Shown one piece after another: positions 7,050 through 12,302 of a stretch of DNA of 12,302 nucleotides. The first letter of the stretch is position 1; each line of letters begins with the position of its first letter. Made by a program: the position numbers and the translations under genes. The notes under the pieces were generated by a model. It made no database searches. It had not been told where the DNA came from and saw only the letters and a list, made by a program, of their open reading frames with translations. The stretch is from Bacillota bacterium (GTDB lineage: Bacteria > Bacillota > Dethiobacteria > Dethiobacterales > Dethiobacteraceae): contig QLUI01000026.1 in the NCBI GenBank assembly GCA_018725345.1, forward strand, positions 1 to 12,302, in the 5' to 3' direction.

Positions 7050-8381
7050 ATGGCTTACACTAGAAATGATGTATTGCATTTTGTTAAAGATTTAAAAATT
7101 AGGTTTATTCGACTTCAGTTTGCGGATGTTCTGGGAATTTCTAAAAATGTGGCAATCCCGGTGGAACAACTGGAAAAGGCTTTGGACGGCGAGCTGATGT
7201 TTGACGGTTCTTCTATTGAAGGTTTTGTTCGAATTGAAGAGTCCGATATGTATTTGCGCCCTGATGTAAATACGTTTGCTGTCTTTCCCTGGAATAAGCA
7301 TGCCGGTGGTGGGGAAGCACGACTGATTTGCGACATTTATAATCCAGACGGAACGCCATTTGAGGGTTGTCCTCGCAACACGCTACGCCGTTCCATCGCA
7401 GAAGCGGCCTCGCTTGGCTATGAGCTAAACGCCGGTCCGGAAGCAGAATTTTTTCTCTTTTTGAAAGATGAACAAGGGCGTGCCACTACAAAAACCCACG
7501 ATCGTGGCAGCTATTTTGACTTCATGCCGGTTGATCTGGGAGAATCGGCACGCCGTGACATGGTGCTGACTCTGGAAGAAATGGGCTTTGAAGTGGAAGC
7601 ATCTCATCATGAAGTGGCACCGGGGCAGCATGAAATTGCTTTCAAATATGCTGATGCTCTAACGACTGCTGACAATATAGCCACCTTTAAGCTGGTGGTA
7701 CGCACTATTGCCATGCAGCATAATCTTCATGCCACTTTTATGCCTAAACCAATCTTCGGCATTGCAGGTTCCGGCATGCACACCCACCAGTCTCTTTTTA
7801 AAAATGAGCAAAATGCCTTTTATGATCCGTCCAACCCTTCTCAACTCTCCGACATTGCCCGCTACTATATCGGCGGTTTGCTGCAACATGTTAAAGGCTT
7901 TACTGCTATTACAAATCCGCTGGTTAACTCTTATAAGCGATTGGTGCCTGGCTACGAAGCACCAGTATATATCGCTTGGAGCGAACATAATCGCAGTCCT
8001 TTAATCCGCATCCCTGCAAGACGCGGCGTCGGGACGAGAATTGAATTGCGTAACCCTGATCCGTCCTGCAATCCTTACCTCACCTTGGCTGTAACACTGC
8101 GTGCCGGTTTAGATGGAATTAAAAATAAAATTATGCCGCCAGCTTCAGTGACTCAGAATATCTATGATATGTCTGCGGATGAACGGGTAGCACTTGGGAT
8201 TGATAGCTTGCCAAAGACGTTAGGGGATGCCCTCATAGAGCTATCGGCTAACAGTGTTGTCAGGGAAGCATTGGGAAAACATATTTACGAACGTTTCATG
8301 GAAGCAAAAACCATTGAATGGACTCAGTATCGTACTCAGGTACACCAGTGGGAGATTGATAATTACCTGACCGTTTTTTAG
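7050..8381 (+). CDS. glnA: Glutamine synthetase, type I (GSI-alpha)
   Basis: ATP-dependent condensation of glutamate and ammonia to glutamine, as a cytoplasmic dodecamer. The 443-residue length and the opening RLQFADVLGISKNV are typical of the Gram-positive GSI-alpha class. MFDGSSIEGFVRIEESDMYL (50-69) includes the arginine (here Arg61) that in Bacillus glutamine synthetase mediates glutamine feedback inhibition. Further motifs are the ammonium-site loop MFDGSS, GPEAEFFLF, HHEVAPGQHEI, GSGMHTHQSLF and NRSPLIRIP, plus PDPSCNPYL near the C-terminus. The adenylylation loop of GSI-beta enzymes is not evident. The start ATG has GAGGA at 7038-7042. No glnR repressor gene is adjacent. A terminator follows at 8485-8515. 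Confidence 0.97.
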   Translation: MAYTRNDVLHFVKDLKIRFIRLQFADVLGISKNVAIPVEQLEKALDGELMFDGSSIEGFVRIEESDMYLRPDVNTFAVFPWNKHAGGGEARLICDIYNPDGTPFEGCPRNTLRRSIAEAASLGYELNAGPEAEFFLFLKDEQGRATTKTHDRGSYFDFMPVDLGESARRDMVLTLEEMGFEVEASHHEVAPGQHEIAFKYADALTTADNIATFKLVVRTIAMQHNLHATFMPKPIFGIAGSGMHTHQSLFKNEQNAFYDPSNPSQLSDIARYYIGGLLQHVKGFTAITNPLVNSYKRLVPGYEAPVYIAWSEHNRSPLIRIPARRGVGTRIELRNPDPSCNPYLTLAVTLRAGLDGIKNKIMPPASVTQNIYDMSADERVALGIDSLPKTLGDALIELSANSVVREALGKHIYERFMEAKTIEWTQYRTQVHQWEIDNYLTVF

Positions 8382-8409
8382 GTGAAATTTACGTGAAAAA
8401 CACAAGAAT

Positions 8410-8439
8410 AAGGGGGGTATCCCCCTTAATAACCCCCTT
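8410..8439 (+). other. G-tract with two alternative C-tract partners in the glnA 3' region
   Basis: AAGGGGG (8410-8416) can fold with CCCCCTT at 8421-8427 (7-bp stem, 4-nt loop) or with a second identical CCCCCTT at 8433-8439. It is followed by a further imperfect dyad (GGAGC at 8445-8449 with GCTTCC at 8453-8458) before the terminator. These structures lie in the untranslated 3' end of the glnA transcript. Function unknown; listed as visible structure only. Confidence 0.5.
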
Positions 8440-8484
8440 GCATAGGAGCGTAGCTTCCCTGTATGAAATAATTTCCCATGCGTT

Positions 8485-8515
8485 AAAAAGCCCACATTGT
8501 TTGCGCGGGCTTTTT
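8485..8515 (+). terminator. Rho-independent terminator after glnA
   Basis: AAAAAGCCC (8485-8493) pairs perfectly with GGGCTTTTT (8507-8515) around a 13-nt loop. The A and T tracts at both ends make it a canonical intrinsic terminator that could work in both directions. It lies 104 bp after the glnA stop and separates glnA from copA. Confidence 0.88.
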
Positions 8516-8605
8516 GAACTATAAGAATTATGCGAATCTGACAAAAGTGTTTGAAAACAATTATTGTCGCGTCACAAAGATGCTGTTAATCTAAAGGCAG
8601 CATCT
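8497..8605 (+). promoter_or_regulatory. copA upstream region with two dyads and a candidate promoter
   Basis: A possible sigma-A promoter is TTGTTT (8497-8502), 17 bp, then TATAAG (8520-8525); it overlaps the glnA terminator, so it is only a candidate. Downstream are two perfect dyads: ACAAT-T-ATTGT (8557-8567), and AGATGCTG (8578-8585) with CAGCATCT (8598-8605) around a 12-nt loop. The second is an 8-bp stem that could be a leader hairpin or an operator. It has no T tract after it, so it is not an intrinsic terminator. I do not recognise a CueR, CopY or CsoR site in this stretch. Confidence 0.35.
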
Positions 8606-8643
8606 CCCTTACGGTGGGGGGCATAATAACGGAGGGAAAGAAG

Positions 8644-10866
8644 ATGGAACGTTTAAATAGCAGAGAAGAAAAATTTCTGGCTAAAGAAACAATTGAAGTG
8701 ACTGGTATGACTTGTGTGGCCTGTGCAAACAGCATCGAAAAAGCACTGCAAAAAAAAGCGGGAATCAAGGAGGCAGTAGTTAATTTTGCTGCTGAAAAAG
8801 TTATAATCCAATATGACAAAACAAAGACGAATCGGCATGAAATGCTTTCTGTCATTGAAGGATTGGGCTATGGTGTGTTTGCTGGGGAAAGGAACTTAAA
8901 AAGCGGCCTCGACAAGGAAGCACAGGAGCGAGCAGAGCTGCTTGCGCGTAAGCGGATTGTGATTTTTGCCATGGGTATTACCGCAATTATTGAAATCATG
9001 ATGTTGTTAGAAGTGCTCTATCATTTCCATCTTCCTTACCATAACTGGGTTATGCTGGTCGCTGCCACACCGATTGTCTTTTGGGCCGGACTACCTACTC
9101 ACCGTGGTGCTTGGCGTTCCATCAGCCATGGCAGCACAAATATGGATGTATTAATTTCACTTGGTACATTATCCGCCTATGCCTGGGGCATCGTCGCCTT
9201 TTTTATCCCTTACACAGTTTCATTTATGGGAATTTCCGGAATGATTATGTCTTTTCACCTGTTGGGACGTTATTTAGAGGCTATCGCCAGAAGTAAAACA
9301 TCTAGTGCTATCAGAAAGCTGCTGGAACTAGGCGCTAAAACAGCTCGCATTATTGAGGATGGCATTGAAAGAGAGATTTCGGTTGACTTGGTTCAGGCCG
9401 GAGATGTAGTTGTTGTCCGTCCTGGGGAAAAAATCCCTGTTGACGGCGAAATTATTCAAGGTTATACAACCATTGATGAATCGATGGTAACCGGCGAAAG
9501 TTTGCCGGCTGAAAAAACAGTGGGTGACCAAGTAGTTGGTGCCACTATCAATAAGAACGGATTTATCCAATTTAAGGCTACAAAAGTAGGAAGAGATACT
9601 TTTTTAGCGCAAATTATTAGGATGGTAGAGGAGGCGCAGGGCTCCAAAGCACCTATCCAAGAATTAGCAGATAAAGTTACAGGCTACTTTGTTCCCGTAG
9701 TAATTTTAATTTCACTGGCTACCTTGTCGGGATGGTTGCTGTTTGGGGGGATAGAAGCGCTAGACCGGGCTGTTTTTGCTGCCATTGCTGTACTGGTGAT
9801 TGCTTGTCCTTGTGCTCTGGGATTAGCAACACCTACCGCCATCATGGTAGGCACTGGAATTGGTGCGGAACGCGGTGTTTTGATCAAGGATGCTACCAGT
9901 CTGCAGACTCTGTTGGATGTAGATACGATTATCTTTGATAAAACCGGGACTATTACCAAGGGTGAACCTTCCGTTACAGAAATTATCAGCACTGGTGCGC
10001 TTACAGAAGATGAGCTGCTAAGCTTGGCTGCCGGTGGCGAAATAGGTTCAGAACATCCGCTGGGTCAAGCAATAGTGCGTGCAGCCATGGAACGTGCCAT
10101 AACACCAGAGGGCGCCACTGATTTTCAAGCTATCCCTGGCAAAGGGATCAGAGCCATAATTGCTGGAAAAGACGTACTTCTGGGCAACAGAAAACTGATG
10201 AATGAAATGGAGATTCAGACTGACAGTATGGAAAACACGATGGCAGAATTGGAAGATCAGGGAAAAACTGCCATGTTGATAGCAGTAAACGGGCAACTAG
10301 CAGGGATAATTGCTGTTGCTGATACTGTAAAGGAAGACAGCAGGCGTGCCATTGCAGCACTGACTAAGGCAGGGCTTACCACCGCCATTCTTACCGGCGA
10401 CAATGAGCGTACAGCAAAAACAATTGCTCTCCAGGTGGGGATTGACCGGGTCTTGGCGCAGGTACTACCAGATCAGAAAGAAGCTGAGGTGCGGCGGCTG
10501 CAGGAAGAAGGCCATGTGGTGGCGATGGTCGGGGACGGGATTAATGATGCTCCGGCGCTGGCACAGGCAAATGTTGGCATTGCCATCGGCAGCGGCACAG
10601 ATATTGCTATTGAGGCAAGCGACATAACTCTAATTCGAGGCGATCTTACTTCGGTGGTGACAGCGATTCGTTTGTCACGCCATACTTTCAGGATTATTCG
10701 TCAAAACTTGTTCTGGGCTTTCGCATATAATGTGCTGGCCATTCCAATTGCAACCACCGGTCGCTTAAGCCCTGCAATTGCAGCTCTGGCCATGGCTCTG
10801 TCTTCGGTGTCAGTGCTTTTAAACTCTCTGCGGCTGCGCCGCCAAAAATTGGATACTGAGCTTTAA
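8644..10866 (+). CDS. copA: Cu+-exporting P1B-type ATPase
   Basis: Membrane ATPase pumping Cu+ out of the cytoplasm. The 740 residues contain one N-terminal heavy-metal-binding domain with GMTCVAC (Cys24, Cys27). Eight predicted membrane segments follow, the actuator TGES at 284-287 and the CPC metal-site motif (Cys388, Cys390) in TM6. The phosphorylation motif DKTGT has its aspartate at 432. HP (His471-Pro) and GDGINDAP complete the nucleotide-binding region. YN (695-696) in TM7 and MALSS (717-721) in TM8, together with CPC, mark the Cu+-selective P1B-1 class. I chose the ATG at 8644 with GGAGG at 8631-8635 (8-nt spacing) over an in-frame GTG at 8614 that adds ten unconserved residues and has no ribosome site. 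No csoR, copY or copZ gene is adjacent in the window. nth follows after 17 bp, probably in the same transcript. Confidence 0.95.
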   Translation: MERLNSREEKFLAKETIEVTGMTCVACANSIEKALQKKAGIKEAVVNFAAEKVIIQYDKTKTNRHEMLSVIEGLGYGVFAGERNLKSGLDKEAQERAELLARKRIVIFAMGITAIIEIMMLLEVLYHFHLPYHNWVMLVAATPIVFWAGLPTHRGAWRSISHGSTNMDVLISLGTLSAYAWGIVAFFIPYTVSFMGISGMIMSFHLLGRYLEAIARSKTSSAIRKLLELGAKTARIIEDGIEREISVDLVQAGDVVVVRPGEKIPVDGEIIQGYTTIDESMVTGESLPAEKTVGDQVVGATINKNGFIQFKATKVGRDTFLAQIIRMVEEAQGSKAPIQELADKVTGYFVPVVILISLATLSGWLLFGGIEALDRAVFAAIAVLVIACPCALGLATPTAIMVGTGIGAERGVLIKDATSLQTLLDVDTIIFDKTGTITKGEPSVTEIISTGALTEDELLSLAAGGEIGSEHPLGQAIVRAAMERAITPEGATDFQAIPGKGIRAIIAGKDVLLGNRKLMNEMEIQTDSMENTMAELEDQGKTAMLIAVNGQLAGIIAVADTVKEDSRRAIAALTKAGLTTAILTGDNERTAKTIALQVGIDRVLAQVLPDQKEAEVRRLQEEGHVVAMVGDGINDAPALAQANVGIAIGSGTDIAIEASDITLIRGDLTSVVTAIRLSRHTFRIIRQNLFWAFAYNVLAIPIATTGRLSPAIAALAMALSSVSVLLNSLRLRRQKLDTEL

Positions 10867-10898
10867 GATGAGTAGGAGAAAAGATGAGTAGGAGAAAA
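10867..10898 (+). repeat. Exact 16-bp tandem duplication over the nth start site
   Basis: Two perfect copies of GATGAGTAGGAGAAAA lie head to tail at 10867-10882 and 10883-10898. Each copy holds an ATG followed by AGGAG. The AGGAG of copy 1 (10874-10878) acts as the Shine-Dalgarno for the ATG of copy 2 (10884), 5 nt away. The ATG of copy 1 (10868) opens a dead-end 7-codon frame (MSRRKDE) that stops at TAG inside copy 2. Confidence 0.9.
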
Positions 10899-11528
10899 GA
10901 AAAGGCCAAAATAGTTTTCACTATTTTGGAAGAGCAAAACCCTCATCCGGTAACGGAATTAAATTTTGAAACACCATGGCAATTGCTTGTGGCTACCGTG
11001 CTCTCCGCCCAGTCGACTGACAAGCAAGTTAATAAAGTAACGACTCTCTTGTTTGATAAATATCCTTATCCTGCCCAGTTTGCTGCGCTTACGCCGGAAG
11101 AATTGGCAGAAGAAATTAAAAGCATTGGTCTGTTCCGTACTAAGAGCAAACACCTGGTGGTTTCGGCAAGAGCATTATTGGAGAGACACGGTGGTGAAGT
11201 TCCGGCAGACCTCGTGTCTTTGCTTTCCTTGCCGGGGGTGGGTCAAAAGACGGCGAATGTAATTTTGGCGAATGCTTTTGGTATTCCGGCTTTGGCTGTC
11301 GATACACACGTGTTCCGCGTAGCCAACCGGATAGGTTTAGCTAAGGCAAAGACGCCGGTAGCCACAGAGGAGCAGCTGACTTCCATAATTGGTCGTGAGT
11401 TATGGGCTGATGCTCACCACTGGCTGATTTTACACGGCCGCTACATTTGTCATGCTCGCAACCCACACTGCTCACAGTGTTCTCTCAGAGAACACTGTGA
11501 TTATTTCCAGAGTTATAGAAAGAAGTAA
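10884..11528 (+). CDS. nth: Endonuclease III (DNA glycosylase / AP lyase)
   Basis: Base-excision repair enzyme that removes oxidised pyrimidines and cleaves the abasic site. The 214 residues match the usual size. The helix-hairpin-helix reads LPGVGQKTAN (116-125), containing the catalytic Lys122; the catalytic aspartate is Asp140 in VDTHVFRV. The C-terminal 4Fe-4S loop is complete: Cys189-X6-Cys196-X2-Cys199-X5-Cys205. Its opening MSRRKEK is duplicated as a short decoy frame upstream. It lies 17 bp after copA, so it is probably expressed with the copper pump; Cu+ is known to attack Fe-S clusters, but a functional link is inference. It is convergent with lexA. The last part of the gene contains a perfect long palindrome, listed separately. 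Confidence 0.96.
   Translation: MSRRKEKAKIVFTILEEQNPHPVTELNFETPWQLLVATVLSAQSTDKQVNKVTTLLFDKYPYPAQFAALTPEELAEEIKSIGLFRTKSKHLVVSARALLERHGGEVPADLVSLLSLPGVGQKTANVILANAFGIPALAVDTHVFRVANRIGLAKAKTPVATEEQLTSIIGRELWADAHHWLILHGRYICHARNPHCSQCSLREHCDYFQSYRKK
11472..11500. repeat. Perfect 14-bp inverted repeat inside the nth Fe-S cluster codons
   Basis: Left arm TCACAGTGTTCTCT (11472-11485), a single central C, and right arm AGAGAACACTGTGA (11487-11500), with no mismatch. It begins exactly at the codon for Ser197 and runs into Asp206, so it covers the last two cluster cysteines (199 and 205). In RNA it would fold to a long hairpin with a small loop 28 nt before the stop codon. There is no T tract after it. 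Confidence 0.9.
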
Positions 11529-11616
11529 AGGTTGGTGGATTTTTTATCCGGCATTCTTGCATTAGATTGGAAATCCATATGGGATTTTAACAGCAATTTT
11601 TTCGTGGTGTGGAACG
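11529..11616. other. Convergent gap between nth and lexA with weak hairpins
   Basis: These 88 bp hold AAATCC (11571-11576) and GGATTT (11582-11587), a 6-bp stem with a 5-nt loop. TGGATTT (11536-11542) can instead pair with AAATCCA (11571-11577). Nearby T and A runs could help termination on either strand, but I see no canonical strong terminator. Confidence 0.3.
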
Positions 11617-12231
11617 CTAATGTATATGGCGGAAAACACCGATAACTTTACCTATTACAACGATGTGCGAGGAAGAAATCGGTTCATAGAAATCGTTCTC
11701 CGGCTGCAGTCGGATATGGTCTTTTTCCTTATAGTAACGTTTTACTGTAGCTTCACCCTCCAGCATAGCCACCACAATTTCTCCATTTTGAGCATTTGTT
11801 TGTTGGCGTACTATTACCAAGTCTCCGTCCATTATTGCGGCTTTGATCATACTATCGCCGCGCACTTTAAGAAGAAACACAGTGTCCTGATGCACCAGCA
11901 TCTTAGGCAGAGGAAAGTAGTCCTCAATATTTTCTTCTGCTAGGATCGGTTCGCCCGCAGTGACATGACCAACCACAGGAACGTTGACAACATCCTGGAT
12001 AAACGGAGAAGCAGTAAGATAATCGAGCAGTTCGATGGCTCGCGGTTTAGTCGGATCCCGGCGGATAAACCCTTTTTCCTCCAGTTTAGCCAGATGGGCA
12101 TGGACGGTCGAACTAGAGGACAAGCCTACGGCTTCCCCGATTTCACGAACTGAAGGCGGATAATTTTTTGCCTTTACCTCGTGGCGGATAAAGTTCAGGA
12201 TCTGCAGTTGTCTTGATGTCAGGTCATCCAA
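11617..12231 (-). CDS. lexA: LexA repressor, SOS regulator
   Basis: Represses DNA-damage genes and self-cleaves when RecA filaments form. The 204-residue protein has the N-terminal winged helix-turn-helix (LTSRQLQILNFI, then PPSVREIGEAVGLSSSSTVHAHLAKLEEKG, about 4-54). The latent protease domain has the Ala92-Gly93 cleavage bond in HVTAGEP, the nucleophile Ser127 in RGDSM, and the general base Lys164 in ATVKRY. I chose the TTG at 12231, giving the family-typical MDDLTSRQ, with AAGGGTGG at 12241-12248 upstream. The in-frame ATG at 12258 lies within the -10 element, and a start at 12288 would lie at the SOS box, so both are unlikely. Its own promoter and operator show autoregulation. It is convergent with nth. 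Confidence 0.96.
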   Translation of the reverse strand: MDDLTSRQLQILNFIRHEVKAKNYPPSVREIGEAVGLSSSSTVHAHLAKLEEKGFIRRDPTKPRAIELLDYLTASPFIQDVVNVPVVGHVTAGEPILAEENIEDYFPLPKMLVHQDTVFLLKVRGDSMIKAAIMDGDLVIVRQQTNAQNGEIVVAMLEGEATVKRYYKEKDHIRLQPENDFYEPISSSHIVVIGKVIGVFRHIH

Positions 12232-12256
12232 TCTGCAACACCACCCTTTTAGGAGC

Positions 12257-12284
12257 ATTATACCATAACTAATACAAAAATCAA
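12257..12284 (-). promoter_or_regulatory. Sigma-A promoter of lexA
   Basis: On the minus strand, TTGATT (12279-12284, -35) and a perfect TATAAT (12257-12262, -10) are separated by 16 bp; shifting the -35 to TTTGAT gives 17. Transcription would start near 12250, leaving a leader of about 20 nt before the TTG start codon of lexA. Confidence 0.8.
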
Positions 12285-12295
12285 ACATTCGTTCG
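12282..12295 (-). promoter_or_regulatory. SOS box (LexA operator) controlling lexA
   Basis: On the minus strand the sequence is CGAACGAATGTTTG, matching the Gram-positive LexA operator CGAACRNRYGTTYG at every defined position. It overlaps the -35 element of the lexA promoter, so LexA binding should block RNA polymerase, which is classic autoregulation. A second gene to the right of the window could share it. Confidence 0.88.
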
Positions 12296-12302
12296 TATTT
12301 TA

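Noticed and set aside
8410..8427. The GGGGGGTATCCCCC block as a CsoR-type copper operator for copA
   Set aside because: Its G-before-C polarity differs from the CCCC...GGGG operators I know, and a strong terminator lies between it and copA. An RNA hairpin fits better.
8392..8523. A 43-codon GTG frame (VKNTRIRGVSPL...) between glnA and copA
   Set aside because: It runs through the G/C-tract hairpins and the whole glnA terminator, has no clear ribosome site and no recognisable similarity.
9684..9992. Open frames antisense to copA, and others opposite glnA and lexA
   Set aside because: They follow the codon pattern of the real genes in shadow frames, lack ribosome sites and show no recognisable domains.
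11536..11587. Strong bidirectional terminator between nth and lexA
   Set aside because: Stems are only 6-7 bp with poor T tracts, so only a weak candidate is listed.
1..12302. Mobile element or integration scar explaining the mutS/mutL loss
   Set aside because: No transposase, terminal inverted repeats, target duplications or tRNA genes are visible near 2583-3110; a simple deletion at a short A/T tract explains it better.

Overview
The window looks like chromosomal DNA of a Bacillota (Firmicutes) bacterium, probably of a clostridial or Peptococcaceae-like lineage. The signs are strong AGGAGG-type ribosome binding sites, several TTG starts, a Bacillus-type LexA/SOS box, a GSI-alpha glutamine synthetase, and conserved gene orders. 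The order miaB-(mutS-mutL)-miaA-hfq is common in this phylum, and hflX-(ynbB-like)-glnA matches the Bacillus arrangement. I cannot name a genus. I see no mobile element, tRNA, rRNA or CRISPR array.

Layout. Positions 2-4334 (+) are a compact operon: proA (cut by the left edge), miaB, a 175-codon mutS/mutL fusion remnant, miaA and hfq. It closes with a strong intrinsic terminator at 4358-4401. Next come hflX and a ynbB/aluminium-resistance-type PLP enzyme, overlapping by 26 bp, then glnA with a candidate promoter overlapping the ynbB stop and a clear terminator at 8485-8515. After a structured leader comes copA (Cu+ P1B-ATPase), followed 17 bp later by nth (endonuclease III). On the minus strand, convergent with nth, lies lexA. 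Its promoter and a perfect-consensus SOS box are at the right edge.

The main discovery is between miaB and miaA, where intact mutS and mutL are expected. One small ORF (2583-3110) begins like MutS (about 23 residues) and continues in frame into the MutL C-terminal domain, starting just after the place where the DQHAxxE endonuclease motif should be. This looks like an internal deletion of roughly 4 kb (estimated from usual family sizes) that removed almost all of mutS and the MutL ATPase and nuclease motif. It kept the translational coupling to miaB upstream and miaA downstream. If no other mutS/mutL exists in the genome, the lineage has lost canonical mismatch repair; the alternative is an assembly chimera.

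Together the genes cover proline synthesis (proA), tRNA A37 modification (miaA makes i6A, miaB converts it to ms2i6A), RNA chaperoning (hfq), ribosome-associated GTPase activity (hflX), nitrogen assimilation (glnA), copper export (copA), base-excision repair (nth) and SOS control (lexA). Other notable features are a perfect 14-bp inverted repeat inside the iron-sulfur codons of nth, an exact 16-bp tandem duplication carrying the nth start site, and dyads in the copA leader.
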